64,000 nt of DNA, taken from NCBI GenBank assembly GCA_021773075.1, contig JAJFKT010000030.1:62001-126000 (forward strand), given 5' to 3'. Positions 22,544 to 32,880 of the stretch are shown piece by piece (positions within the stretch are counted from its first letter, which is position 1; every line of letters begins with the position of its first letter). The notes beneath the pieces were generated by a model that had not been told where the DNA came from, searched no databases, and saw nothing but the letters and a program-made list of their open reading frames with translations. This stretch comes from Woeseiaceae bacterium. Lineage in GTDB: Bacteria > Pseudomonadota > Gammaproteobacteria > Steroidobacterales > Woeseiaceae. A program made the translations under genes and the position numbers.

Positions 22544-24769
22544 TCAAAAAAGCTCCACGGGATCGACATCGATTGACCAACGGACCCTGCGTGCCGCCGG
22601 ATCATTTTCGAGCAATGGGCGCAATTGGGCAAGAACACGGTGCAGCGTCGCCCTGTCACTGCTCTGCAACAGCAGCTGCGCGCGATAGCGGCCGGCTTTG
22701 CGCGCCATCGGGGCGTCAACGGGCCCCAAAATTCGTAGCGACTCCGAGGGGGCCTGGGCTGCATGGCGCTGTGCTATCTCAAGAAAGTGGTGTGCGTCCG
22801 ATTGTCGATGAGCCGCGGAGCGCAGCAACGCCAGCCGTGTAAACGGCGGCCAGCGAGTGATTTCCCTTTCAGCGAGGGCCTCGTCTGAGATCTGTCGATA
22901 GCCACCGGTAATTAACGTTTCCCAGAACGGGTTTTCAGGAAACGCGGTCTGAATTAGTACCTCTCCAGCACGCTCTTCGCGGCCAGCTCTGCCAGATACC
23001 TGAATAACGGACTGCGCCATCCGCTCGCTGCTGCGAAAATCAGTGCCGAACAATCCCTGGTCGGCGTTCACGATGCCGACCAGTGTCAGGTTCGGGAAAT
23101 GGTGTCCCTTGGACAGCATCTGTGTACCGACCAGAATTCTGGCTCGACCCGAGGTCGCGTCCTCGAGGGCGGTATGCATCGCGCCTTTGAGCTGGGTACT
23201 ATCGCTATCAATACGGCTGATCACAGCGTCGGGGAATCGGTGGCCCAGCGACTCTTCGATACGCTCCGTACCTTCGCCGAGCGGTCTGACGACCTCACCG
23301 CATTCCTCGCAGCTTTCGTTCAATGGCCGGCAAACGCCGCAGTGATGACAGCGAAGTTGCTTGCTGCGTGCGTGGACTGTCAGTCGTGAGTCGCAGCGAT
23401 CGCAGCCGGCGATGTGGCCGCAGGCGCTGCAGATTAGCGTTGGCGCGAAGCCGCGGCGATTCAGAAATATCAAAACCTGCCCACCTGACTCAAGGTGTCG
23501 TCGAATCAATTCGGCTAGTGGTTCACTGATGCCGTCGGTCGCCGGGTTACGCACAGTATCGATCAAGCGCAATTTAGGTGGCACGGCCCTACCCGCCCGA
23601 ACGGGCAAAACGAGGTGTTGATAGGTGCCGTTTCGACAGTGCTGCAGCATTTCGAGTGTCGGTGTCGCGCTACCGAGAATGACGGGAATGTCGAGCCGTT
23701 TCGCTCTGGCGATCGCGAGATCACGTGCGGAGTAACGCAGTCCCTCCTGTTGTTTGAAGGAATGATCATGCTCTTCATCGACGATGATCAGACCAGGGTT
23801 CTTGAGTGGTGTAAAAATCGCCGATCGCGTACCGACGATGAGGCGTGCCGCACCGGATGCCGCCGCACGCCAGGCGGTAAGTCGTGCGATGTCGGACAAA
23901 CCCGAGTGTAACAAGGCAGGCTCGAGACCTAGTCGGGCCCTGAGTCGGGAAACCAGCTGTGGCGTAAGCCCGATTTCCGGGACCAGCACCAGCGCTTGCC
24001 TGCCGTTTTCAAGGATATCCTGCAGTCGCTGCAGATAGACCTCTGTCTTGCCGCTGCCGGTTACGCCGTCGAGCAGGTAGGTGCCAAACTGATCGCTGCA
24101 CCTCAAGGTCGCTAAGGCAGCCTGCTGGTCTTCATTCAGTGTCGGTGCAACTTGTGGCTCGACGCTCAGCGCATCGTCGAAGTCATCGGCCCTGGCTTCG
24201 AATGACGCTATCAACCCTTTTTCAATAAGACCTTTGGCTGCTCTGCGCCAGTTCGGCATCGATTCAGTGAGGAAGTCAGTGTCGAGGCCATTACTACCCG
24301 CGTCCAGCAAGGTTTCGAGCAACTCTGCCTGCCTGGGTGCGCGGCGTGCCATTGACTCAATATCAGCCTGCTCAGCTTGATTTGTGACAGCGACTTTCTC
24401 GACCTTCGGGTGTAGTGACCTGCCTTGTCTGAGTAGCGACGGCAGTGCAGCGGCGACTACCTCGCCGATAGGGTGGTGGTAGTAGTCACTGGTAAACCGG
24501 ATCAACCACAAATCGTCCTCTGAAAATACAGGAGCATCATCGAGAATTTCGGAGCAGCGCTTGAGTTTTGCGCTCGGAATATCCGACTCAATGGAATGCC
24601 CGATAATGACTCCGACCTGTTCGCGGCGGCCAAAAGGCACCCGCACCCGAGCTCCTAAACATAAACAGGGGTCTGACCCCTGTTTATGACCCTGTTTGGG
24701 AGGCAGATAGTCAAATTCCCGCGATAGGGGGACATTGATGGCGACTTTTAGGATATTGGGCTTTGCCAC
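22544..24769 (-). CDS. priA: primosomal protein N' (replication restart helicase)
   Basis: LLDGVTGSGKTEVYLQ, DEEHDHSFKQQEG, Zn-binding CSACGHIAGCDRCDSRLTVH..CHHCG. Confidence 0.97.
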   Translation of the reverse strand: MAKPNILKVAINVPLSREFDYLPPKQGHKQGSDPCLCLGARVRVPFGRREQVGVIIGHSIESDIPSAKLKRCSEILDDAPVFSEDDLWLIRFTSDYYHHPIGEVVAAALPSLLRQGRSLHPKVEKVAVTNQAEQADIESMARRAPRQAELLETLLDAGSNGLDTDFLTESMPNWRRAAKGLIEKGLIASFEARADDFDDALSVEPQVAPTLNEDQQAALATLRCSDQFGTYLLDGVTGSGKTEVYLQRLQDILENGRQALVLVPEIGLTPQLVSRLRARLGLEPALLHSGLSDIARLTAWRAAASGAARLIVGTRSAIFTPLKNPGLIIVDEEHDHSFKQQEGLRYSARDLAIARAKRLDIPVILGSATPTLEMLQHCRNGTYQHLVLPVRAGRAVPPKLRLIDTVRNPATDGISEPLAELIRRHLESGGQVLIFLNRRGFAPTLICSACGHIAGCDRCDSRLTVHARSKQLRCHHCGVCRPLNESCEECGEVVRPLGEGTERIEESLGHRFPDAVISRIDSDSTQLKGAMHTALEDATSGRARILVGTQMLSKGHHFPNLTLVGIVNADQGLFGTDFRSSERMAQSVIQVSGRAGREERAGEVLIQTAFPENPFWETLITGGYRQISDEALAEREITRWPPFTRLALLRSAAHRQSDAHHFLEIAQRHAAQAPSESLRILGPVDAPMARKAGRYRAQLLLQSSDRATLHRVLAQLRPLLENDPAARRVRWSIDVDPVELF
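24660..24688. repeat. 29-bp perfect palindrome CATAAACAGGGGTC-T-GACCCCTGTTTATG inside priA
   Basis: 14-bp exact arms around one central base, read directly. Confidence 0.9.
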
Positions 24770-24880
24770 TGAACTTTACATAAATCCGGCGATTTTCGGC
24801 CTCGCCATGTCAACTGCGACGAAACCGGAGCGTTGTTAAGGGGAGACAACTTAGATCACCACGTGGTGGAGTCAAGGGAT

Positions 24881-25486
24881 ATGACGACAGACGCACTGGA
24901 TTTTGCGGTATCTTGCACACCTGAATCGACGGGAGTACGGGCGCTGCAAAAGGAACGGCAAATAGACAAGTTTCTGGCGGAGGTTGAGCGGCGCGCCCTA
25001 CGTATCGCCGAAATCGGTGTGCGCGACCGGGATGAAGCGCTTGACCTGGTGCAGGATGCGATGATCAAGTTGGTACGTAACTACAGTGGTCGCGGCAGTG
25101 ACGAGTGGCCACCGCTTTTTTACCGAATTCTGCAAAACGGCGTACGTGACTGGCATCGACGTCAGGCGGTTAGAAACCGCGTTATGGTCTGGTTTCAGAA
25201 GGCGAAACCCGAAGACAGCGACTATGATGTTATAGCGGCCGCGCCCGACCCTATCGGCCGTTCGCCGGATGAGGAAGTGCAGAACAGCGAGGCGATGCAG
25301 GACATGGAAATTGCTGTACACGAATTGCCGGCCCGACAACGGGAGGCGTTCATGCTGAGGACATTCGAGGGTCTCAACGTTGCTGGGACCGCGGTGGCAA
25401 TGGGCTGCAGCGAGGGTAGCGTCAAGACACACTATTCGCGTGCGGTACATGCGTTGCGCGAAAAGTTGGGAGAACATTGGCAATGA
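24881..25486 (+). CDS. ECF/sigma-70 family RNA polymerase sigma factor
   Basis: RDEALDLVQDAMIKLVRNY; ELPARQREAFMLRTFEGLNVAGTAVAMGCSEGSVKTHYSRA. Confidence 0.93.
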   Translation: MTTDALDFAVSCTPESTGVRALQKERQIDKFLAEVERRALRIAEIGVRDRDEALDLVQDAMIKLVRNYSGRGSDEWPPLFYRILQNGVRDWHRRQAVRNRVMVWFQKAKPEDSDYDVIAAAPDPIGRSPDEEVQNSEAMQDMEIAVHELPARQREAFMLRTFEGLNVAGTAVAMGCSEGSVKTHYSRAVHALREKLGEHWQ

Positions 25487-25839
25487 AGAAGACAGACGAA
25501 GAATTGGCAGAGCTGGCGAAGCGGGCTTTCGATCAAAGCGTCGATGGCCTCGATGGCGCCACCCTGTCACGCTTGAATCGCGGCAGGCAGGCGGCGCTGG
25601 CCGAGATCAGGCGACCACGAAACCAGTGGCTTCGCTGGTTGCCGGCTACCGGAGCGGTTGCCACCGTATTGATCGCGGTCATTGTTTTGCGCGGCCCGGC
25701 GGATATTGACGCAATCACGGCTCCGGCGTCGGACCTCGATCTTCTGCTCAGCGAAGAGAGCATCGAGATGCTCGAAGAACTGGAGTTCTACAGCTGGCTT
25801 GAAACGCAGGATTTCGAAGGTGACGGAGACCTTGGTTAG
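25477..25839 (+). CDS. DUF3619-like/anti-sigma-like single-pass membrane protein
   Basis: Overlaps the sigma gene; one TM segment WLPATGAVATVLIAVIVL. Confidence 0.65.
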   Translation: MAMKKTDEELAELAKRAFDQSVDGLDGATLSRLNRGRQAALAEIRRPRNQWLRWLPATGAVATVLIAVIVLRGPADIDAITAPASDLDLLLSEESIEMLEELEFYSWLETQDFEGDGDLG

Positions 25840-26074
25840 CACAGGACTGCAAACAGTATTTTGCGGACTCATGTTATGCGTCTCATCGAGCGTAATGGCA
25901 GAGGCCGGGGAAGAGGCATCACCGGAAATGGAGTTTCTTGAATATCTGGGGATGTGGGAAGAATCGGATGAAGACTGGCAGCTGCTCGACAAGGACAGCG
26001 TTGCCGAAATTGACGAACGGAACGATCCCGTACCTGAGGGTGAAGAATCGACGGAGATTGAAGATGAATGCTAA
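25820..26074 (+). CDS. small, very acidic predicted secreted protein
   Basis: GTG start proposed; hydrophobic leader then Asp/Glu-rich tail; overlaps both neighbouring genes. Confidence 0.6.
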   Translation: MTETLVSTGLQTVFCGLMLCVSSSVMAEAGEEASPEMEFLEYLGMWEESDEDWQLLDKDSVAEIDERNDPVPEGEESTEIEDEC

Positions 26075-26537
26075 AACCATCTTGGGCGTCGCCTGCTTAT
26101 TATTGCTGAGTTCGGTAGCGGCAGGCGATGACGACAACGCCTGGAGCAGCCTTGATGCAAGCCAGCAGCAAGTGCTGGCCGAATTTCAGGATCAGTGGAG
26201 CAGCTTGCCTCCCAAGCGGCGAGAGCGCCTGGTCAGAGGTGCAGATCACTGGGCGGGTATGTCGGCTGAGCAGCGTAAAGAAGCGCAGACAAGATTCAGG
26301 AGCTGGCGCGATCTGTCTGCCGAACGTAGAGAACTTATTCGTGATCGTTATGAGGCATACAGGAGCCTGCCGGCCGACGAGCAAAGACGTATTCGGGATA
26401 ATTTTCGACGCTTCAATCGCATGAATCGTGACCGACGAGAGAAAATGCGCGACCGTTATCGCGAGATGACACCGGAACAGAGGCAGCGTGTGCGCGACCG
26501 AATGAAAGATCGGCCACGACCCGCCACTCGCGACTGA
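26064..26537 (+). CDS. DUF3106-like Arg-rich secreted protein with 18-residue repeats
   Basis: Signal peptide; WSSL/WAGM/WRDL/YRSL/FNRM register every 18 residues. Confidence 0.8.
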   Translation: MNAKTILGVACLLLLSSVAAGDDDNAWSSLDASQQQVLAEFQDQWSSLPPKRRERLVRGADHWAGMSAEQRKEAQTRFRSWRDLSAERRELIRDRYEAYRSLPADEQRRIRDNFRRFNRMNRDRREKMRDRYREMTPEQRQRVRDRMKDRPRPATRD

Positions 26538-26627
26538 GCCGCTCAACAGAACCAAACCTTGTACGGAATCTTTTGTACCCGATGACCACCTCCGCTAAAC
26601 TGCCGCAGTCCAAATGGAGGGGTAGGT

Positions 26628-28166
26628 ATGAGGATCGGTGTACCGAGAGAAATTCACACAGGCGAACGGCGCGTTGCGACGACACCTGATGTTGCGGCGC
26701 AACTCATTAAGCTGGGGTTTGAGGTTTCGGTCGAAGCTGGCGCAGGTGCTGCCGCAAACTATTCAGATGACTTTTATGAAGCGGCGGGTTGCGAGATCGT
26801 GGCCAGCGCTGACGAGGTCTGGTCAAAAGCCGATGTAATCCTGAAAGTTCGTGGTCCCGAGGGTGGCGAAGTCGGCAAGCTGAGTGCCGGGCAAACGCTC
26901 ATTAGCTTTCTCTGGCCGGGACAAAATCCGGAGCTGCTGCAGCAACTGACGGACAGTGGCGCGACAGCGATGGCAATGGATAGCGTGCCACGTATCTCAC
27001 GAGCCCAGAAGATGGATGCCTTGAGTTCGATGGCCAACATCGCAGGCTACCGCGCAGTCGTGGAAGCAGCACAGCTTTTCCCGCGATTCTTTACGGGCCA
27101 GATTACGGCCGCCGGCAAGGTGCCGCCCGCGAAAGTAATGGTGATCGGCGCCGGTGTGGCGGGTCTCGCGGCAATCGGCGCTGCGAAGAGCATGGGCGCG
27201 ATCGTACGCGCTTTCGATACTCGCCCTGAAGTCAAAGAGCAGGTCGAAAGCATGGATGCTGAGTTCCTGATGCTCGACTTTGAGGACGATGAAGACGGTT
27301 CGGGCGAAGGCGGTTACGCCAAAACGATGAGTAAGGAATTCATCGATGCTGAAATGGCGCTTTTCAGAGAGCAGGCAAAAGAGGTCGATATCATTATTAC
27401 GACCGCTTTAATCCCCGGCAGACCTGCGCCTAAACTGATCATGGCCGATATGGTCTATTCGATGAAGGACGGCAGTGTCGTTGTCGATCTGGCAGCGGAA
27501 CAGGGTGGTAACTGCGAGCTGACGGAAGCAGAGAAAATCGTCAAGACCGATAATGGTGTTTCGATTATTGGTTACTCCGACTTGCCAAGCCGTATGGCGG
27601 CACAATCGAGTCAACTCTACGCAAGCAATTTACGACACTTGCTTACGGATATGACGCCTGAGAAAGACGGCAATATCGTCAATAATTTCGAGGACGAAGT
27701 CGTTCGCGGTGCGACAGTTTGCAAGGGCGGTGAGACAACATACCCACCACCCGCACCGAAGCTATCGGCTGCGCCAAAGAAAGCCGCGCCGGAACCCATT
27801 TCCGTAAAGGCAGAAGAAAAACCTTCGGTTTTTGGTCCCATCATCGCGATGCTCGCCGGCGGTGCCGCGCTGCTCGCGCTGGGCGCGGTGGCGCCGGAAT
27901 CGTTTATGGATCACTTCACGGTATTCGTGCTCGCCTGCTTTGTGGGCTACATGGTGATCTGGAATGTGTCGCCCGCACTACATACGCCGTTGATGAGTGT
28001 GACCAATGCCATCTCCAGCATCATTATCATCGGTGCGCTGCTGCAAATAAGCGCGCCCGACAAACTCCTCATGTGGATCGCTGTAGTGACGGTTGGAATA
28101 ACGGCCGTTAATATCGCGGGCGGTTTTGCCGTTACGCGCCGCATGCTCGAAATGTTCCGTAAGTGA
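26628..28166 (+). CDS. pntA: NAD(P) transhydrogenase subunit alpha
   Basis: [24 protein letters not shown]-terminal TM region. Confidence 0.97.
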   Translation: MRIGVPREIHTGERRVATTPDVAAQLIKLGFEVSVEAGAGAAANYSDDFYEAAGCEIVASADEVWSKADVILKVRGPEGGEVGKLSAGQTLISFLWPGQNPELLQQLTDSGATAMAMDSVPRISRAQKMDALSSMANIAGYRAVVEAAQLFPRFFTGQITAAGKVPPAKVMVIGAGVAGLAAIGAAKSMGAIVRAFDTRPEVKEQVESMDAEFLMLDFEDDEDGSGEGGYAKTMSKEFIDAEMALFREQAKEVDIIITTALIPGRPAPKLIMADMVYSMKDGSVVVDLAAEQGGNCELTEAEKIVKTDNGVSIIGYSDLPSRMAAQSSQLYASNLRHLLTDMTPEKDGNIVNNFEDEVVRGATVCKGGETTYPPPAPKLSAAPKKAAPEPISVKAEEKPSVFGPIIAMLAGGAALLALGAVAPESFMDHFTVFVLACFVGYMVIWNVSPALHTPLMSVTNAISSIIIIGALLQISAPDKLLMWIAVVTVGITAVNIAGGFAVTRRMLEMFRK

Positions 28167-28173
28167 GGCTGTG

Positions 28174-29574
28174 ATGATTAATGAAGGTATGGTGAACGTG
28201 TCGTATATTATTGCGACCATTCTTTTTATTCTTGCACTCGGCGGCCTCTCCAATCAGGAAACGGCTCGTCGTGGTAACTGGTACGGCATCATCGGTATGG
28301 CAATCGCATTAATTGCGACAATCCTGAGCGAAAATGTCAGTGCCAATTTCGAATACCTGATCGTTGCATTACTGGTTGGTGGAACCGTCGGCATCATTCT
28401 TGCGCGTCGCGTTCAAATGACGCAAATGCCCGAGCTTGTCGCGATCTTGCACAGCCTCGTCGGTTTGGCGGCTGTTGCTGTTGGCTACGCGAACTTCATG
28501 GGTCACGGCAGCGGCTTCATCGGAATCGAGCTGACCATCCATGACATTGAAACGTATATCGGCATTTTAATTGGTGCGGTGACTTTCTCTGGTTCGGTAA
28601 TTGCTTTTGGCAAGCTGTCAGGTCGTATTGGCGGCAAACCGCTGACCTTGCCAGCGCGGCACTGGCTCAATCTCGGCTTGCTAATCGGAGCGATCTGGTT
28701 CGGACGCGAATTCGTTATTCAATCCGCAGCGGGCGGTGGTATGGAGCCACTCATGATCATGACGGTCATTGCCTTGCTGTTCGGCATGCACATGGTCATG
28801 GCGATCGGTGGCGCTGATATGCCGGTTGTTGTTTCGATGCTTAATTCCTACTCGGGTTGGGCTGCATCTGCGACCGGCTTCATGCTGGGTAACGATCTGT
28901 TGATCGTAACCGGAGCGCTTGTTGGTTCGAGTGGCGCGATTCTGAGCTACATCATGTGTCGGGCGATGAATCGTAAATTCATCGCCGTTATCGCCGGTGG
29001 GTTTGGGACCGGCGGTGGCAGCAGCGCCAGCAGCGGTGATGTTGATCAGGGCGAGGTCGCACCCATAGATGCTCAGGAAACTGCCGCAATGCTCGCAGCT
29101 GCGAAAGAGGTCATGATTATTCCTGGTTACGGTATGGCCGTCGCACAGGCACAGCATACGGTGTTCGAAATTACGAAAACCTTACGTGCCAGGAAGATCA
29201 ATGTACGTTTCGGAATCCATCCGGTCGCCGGTCGAATGCCTGGTCACATGAATGTGTTGTTGGCCGAGGCGAAAGTGCCGTACGACATCGTTTTCGAGAT
29301 GGACGAAATTAATGAGGACTTTCCAAAAGTCGACGTATCGGTCGTAATTGGCGCGAATGACATCGTTAATCCGTCGGCGTTGACCGATCCGGACAGTCCT
29401 ATCGCCGGAATGCCAGTGCTGGAGTGCTGGAAGGGCGGCACTTCGATTGTTCTCAAACGCAGCATGGCAACAGGCTATGCGGGCGTACAGAATCCGCTGT
29501 TCTTCGAGGATAATTCGCGAATGTTGTTCGGTGATGCGAAAGAAACACTCGATGAGGTATTGAAGGCCCTCTAA
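28174..29574 (+). CDS. pntB: NAD(P) transhydrogenase subunit beta
   Basis: [38 protein letters not shown]. Confidence 0.97.
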   Translation: MINEGMVNVSYIIATILFILALGGLSNQETARRGNWYGIIGMAIALIATILSENVSANFEYLIVALLVGGTVGIILARRVQMTQMPELVAILHSLVGLAAVAVGYANFMGHGSGFIGIELTIHDIETYIGILIGAVTFSGSVIAFGKLSGRIGGKPLTLPARHWLNLGLLIGAIWFGREFVIQSAAGGGMEPLMIMTVIALLFGMHMVMAIGGADMPVVVSMLNSYSGWAASATGFMLGNDLLIVTGALVGSSGAILSYIMCRAMNRKFIAVIAGGFGTGGGSSASSGDVDQGEVAPIDAQETAAMLAAAKEVMIIPGYGMAVAQAQHTVFEITKTLRARKINVRFGIHPVAGRMPGHMNVLLAEAKVPYDIVFEMDEINEDFPKVDVSVVIGANDIVNPSALTDPDSPIAGMPVLECWKGGTSIVLKRSMATGYAGVQNPLFFEDNSRMLFGDAKETLDEVLKAL

Positions 29575-29612
29575 AGTTTGTCATAATCGGAGCAAGGCTA
29601 AGGGGGACATGA

Positions 29613-30266
29613 ATGCTCGCTGGACTTGCAACCGATATTTCGCAACAGGTTTTGAGAACCGACGTTGCCGGAATGCCGCTTGAATGGATTGACTACCGCG
29701 ATGCGGTCCGCCTTTACCATTCCGAGCAGGTAGCCTACGACTGTGGCACGTTGCTTTACACTGTTTTTGGCGGCCACAGCTCCCTCAGCGGTCAACGTAG
29801 TCGCATCGATGTTAACTCCATCATTGCGACACATGGCACCAGTCAAAGCCTGTCTCGCAATCGTGATCGATACGTTCCGCCTTTGAACAACCGCACCTTA
29901 TTTAAGCGCGACGCCAATCTCTGTCTGTATTGCGGTAACCGCTATATGACTCGCGACTTAACCCGCGATCACATCACACCGGTTTCACTGGGTGGCCTCG
30001 ACAAGTGGAATAATGTGGCGACCGCATGCCGGCGCTGCAACAATTTCAAAGGCGGCCGCACACCGGAACAAGCGGCGATGGAACTGATTGCGGTACCGTT
30101 TACGCCGAACTATGCGGAATACATTTACCTCAAGGGCCGGCGCGTCCTTGCTGATCAAATGCAATATCTACTGGCACACATTCCACGATCCAGCCCGTTA
30201 CATGCACGACTCAGCGATCACCTCTCCGGCGGAGAGGAAATCGTTGAGGTGCACTTCCATGACTAA
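29613..30266 (+). CDS. HNH endonuclease
   Basis: CLYCGNRYMTRDLTRDHITPVSLGGLDKWNNVATACRRCNNFKG. Confidence 0.95.
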   Translation: MLAGLATDISQQVLRTDVAGMPLEWIDYRDAVRLYHSEQVAYDCGTLLYTVFGGHSSLSGQRSRIDVNSIIATHGTSQSLSRNRDRYVPPLNNRTLFKRDANLCLYCGNRYMTRDLTRDHITPVSLGGLDKWNNVATACRRCNNFKGGRTPEQAAMELIAVPFTPNYAEYIYLKGRRVLADQMQYLLAHIPRSSPLHARLSDHLSGGEEIVEVHFHD

Positions 30267-30293
30267 ATCGGCGCGCTGCGTCATCGCTAACTA

Positions 30294-31184
30294 ATGCAGT
30301 ACTTAATCGACGCGAGCATCTATGTCTTTCGAGCGTACTACTCAGTGCCGGATGACATGGTTGACGACGACGGTAATCCGGTGAACGCGCTGTATGGTTT
30401 CTGCCGCTTTATCGGCGACTTCATGGAGCAGGTGACACCCGAGTACCTGGCCGTAGCGTTCGACGAAAGTATGACGGAGTGCTATCGCACTGAGATATAT
30501 CCAGAGTACAAAGCGAACCGAGATCCGGCCCCGCCAGAACTAAAGCGACAATTCGAACAGTGCCGGAGGTTTGTGCGGGCACTGGGGGTGATGGAGATCG
30601 GTAGCCCGGCGTATGAGGCAGACGACCTGATCGGCACACTTGTTGAACATGGACGCAGACAGGGTCGGCCCTCGACGATTGTTACGCGCGACAAAGATAT
30701 GACTCAGCTAATGACGAGGGACGACGTCTTCTGGGACTTTGCGGGAAAGGGTAAGCTTGGATATGAGCAGATTCCGGGCTCTTTCGGCGTCTGGCCGGAA
30801 CAAGTCGCAGACTTTCTCGCGCTCGCCGGTGATGCTGTAGACAACATCAAGGGCGTTCCTGGCGTTGGCAAAAAGACTGCCACCGGCTTGCTCGAACATT
30901 TCGGCAGCCTCGACAAGATCTACGCGAATCTCGATAAGGTTCACGAGGTTAATGTGCGCGGCGCGAAGACGCTGGCTGCCAAACTCGACACGCATAAGGG
31001 CGACGCCTATCTGGCACGTCGCTTGACAGGTATCGCCTGTGACGCACCGATTGAGAATGCCGAGGCGCTTATGCAACCGTCCGCTCCGCGACTCGGCGAA
31101 ATTAATGCTCTGTTCGATGAAGCGGGTATTGGCATGGCGCTGCGCCGTCAGGCAGAACGTGTTTCGGACATTTACCGCTACTAG
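30294..31184 (+). CDS. stand-alone 5'-3' exonuclease (FEN/T5 exonuclease family)
   Basis: YLIDASIYVFRAYYS, EADDLIGTLV, TRDKDMTQL, GDAVDNIKGVPGVGKKTA. Confidence 0.93.
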   Translation: MQYLIDASIYVFRAYYSVPDDMVDDDGNPVNALYGFCRFIGDFMEQVTPEYLAVAFDESMTECYRTEIYPEYKANRDPAPPELKRQFEQCRRFVRALGVMEIGSPAYEADDLIGTLVEHGRRQGRPSTIVTRDKDMTQLMTRDDVFWDFAGKGKLGYEQIPGSFGVWPEQVADFLALAGDAVDNIKGVPGVGKKTATGLLEHFGSLDKIYANLDKVHEVNVRGAKTLAAKLDTHKGDAYLARRLTGIACDAPIENAEALMQPSAPRLGEINALFDEAGIGMALRRQAERVSDIYRY

Positions 31185-31201
31185 GAATAAAAGGACCAGA
31201 C

Positions 31202-32071
31202 ATGCCTGACTGGTCAAGCATCATTCCTGAACTTGGGAAAGTCGGCGTTAACGCCGTCAAAGACAGTATTCCGTCACCTGTTAGTGGCGGAGACATCAGC
31301 GCCGCATGGCGCCTGGCGACGGCATCAGGTGATCTCTTTGTAAAGACAGGACCACTGTCGTCCGCGCATACGTTTAGTGCAGAAGTCGAGGGCCTGAAGG
31401 AAATCGCAGCGGTTGGTATTCTTCGCACCCCGCAAGTTGTCGCAAGTGGGGAAGCCGGTTCAACGGCATACCTCGCGCTGGAATGGCTATCGTTTGAGCG
31501 CAGCAACAAAGCCGTCGAACGTCAATTTGGTGAACAACTGGCTGCGTTGCACCACGCGACAAAGAAACAATACGGATGGCATCGTGACAATACGATCGGC
31601 CTAACGTTACAGAAGAACGCCTGGCGGGATGACTGGCTCGATTTTTTTCGCGAGCAGCGATTGGCATACCAGCTAACAATGGCAACGGAAAATGGATTCG
31701 GTGAAGAATTGCAGGCAGTCGGCGCCCGCTTGCTGAAACGGCTGCCGATTTTCTTTGATAGTGACGCCCCGGCGGCATCATTACTGCACGGCGATCTTTG
31801 GGGCGGAAACTGGGGCTGTAGCGACGGCGCGGCGATCGTATTCGACCCGGCGGTGTATTACGGCGACAGAGAGAGCGACCTTGCAATGACACGGCTTTTC
31901 GGCGGCTTCGGTGGCGAGTTTTACGCGGCCTACGAATCGAGCTGGCCGCTCTCCGACGGCCACCGCGAGCGCCAGCACCTGTATCAGTTATACCATGTGC
32001 TGAATCATCTCAATCTATTTGGCAGTGCGTACCTGGCGCAGGCGATACGCCTGATAGAGAAGTTGTTATAG
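31202..32071 (+). CDS. fructosamine kinase family protein
   Basis: LLHGDLWGGNWG, FDPAVYYGDRESDLAMTRLFGGF. Confidence 0.95.
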   Translation: MPDWSSIIPELGKVGVNAVKDSIPSPVSGGDISAAWRLATASGDLFVKTGPLSSAHTFSAEVEGLKEIAAVGILRTPQVVASGEAGSTAYLALEWLSFERSNKAVERQFGEQLAALHHATKKQYGWHRDNTIGLTLQKNAWRDDWLDFFREQRLAYQLTMATENGFGEELQAVGARLLKRLPIFFDSDAPAASLLHGDLWGGNWGCSDGAAIVFDPAVYYGDRESDLAMTRLFGGFGGEFYAAYESSWPLSDGHRERQHLYQLYHVLNHLNLFGSAYLAQAIRLIEKLL

Positions 32072-32079
32072 GAAGAACA

Positions 32080-32880
32080 ATGACAAACACCAGAGCACTC
32101 ATTACTGGCGCTTCAGCGGGTCTCGGCGCGGAGTTCGCGCGGCAGCTCGCGAGGCAGGGCAAGGACCTGATCCTTGTGGCTCGGCGAATCGCTCCGATGG
32201 CAACGCTTGCGCAGGAGCTCGCCGATGAATACAGCGTCGCTGTCGACATCATTCAGGCGGACATGTCCGATGTAGATGCGACCGACAAATTGTTCACGGA
32301 GGTTTGTGAACGAGGATTAATAGTCAACTATTTGATCAACAACGCAGGATCAATTGGGCCCGATCTCTTGCTTGATCGTGATTGGCGAGCGCAGCAAAAG
32401 TACATCGAATTGATGATGACGTCTGTTGCGGGCATGTGTCACCACTTCATTCCACCCATGCAAGAGCGCGGTTTTGGGAGGGTGTTGAACGTCGCTTCAG
32501 TCGCTGGCCACATATCGCTTGCGGGCGACACCAGCTACGGGCCAACCAAGGCCTATTTGATTGCACTGTCAAAAGGACTTGCGGCTACCGTTGCTGCGGA
32601 TGGCGTAAAGGTGCTGGCATTGTGTCCCGGATTCACGCATACGGATTTTCACCTTTCCGATGACCTTGCACGAATGAAGCAAGAGTCTCCTGACTTCATC
32701 TGGTACGACGCAGATATTGTGATCCGGGAAGGCCTGGCCGCTCTTGAAGATGGAAAGTCGGTGTATATATCGGGGCGCTTGTATCGCTGGATTACTCCAC
32801 TGCTGCGTTCGCGTGTTGGCGGCTGGTTATTGGCGACTATGGGGGTAAACGCGAATACCAGGTCAGCGTCGAAAGGCTAA
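32080..32880 (+). CDS. short-chain dehydrogenase/reductase
   Basis: ALITGASAGLGAEFARQLA, NNAGSIG, SYGPTKAYLIALS. Confidence 0.94.
   Translation: MTNTRALITGASAGLGAEFARQLARQGKDLILVARRIAPMATLAQELADEYSVAVDIIQADMSDVDATDKLFTEVCERGLIVNYLINNAGSIGPDLLLDRDWRAQQKYIELMMTSVAGMCHHFIPPMQERGFGRVLNVASVAGHISLAGDTSYGPTKAYLIALSKGLAATVAADGVKVLALCPGFTHTDFHLSDDLARMKQESPDFIWYDADIVIREGLAALEDGKSVYISGRLYRWITPLLRSRVGGWLLATMGVNANTRSASKG

Noticed and set aside
29613-31184. Prophage remnant because of adjacent HNH and exonuclease genes
   Set aside because: No phage structural, integrase or att-like features; flanked by core metabolic genes.
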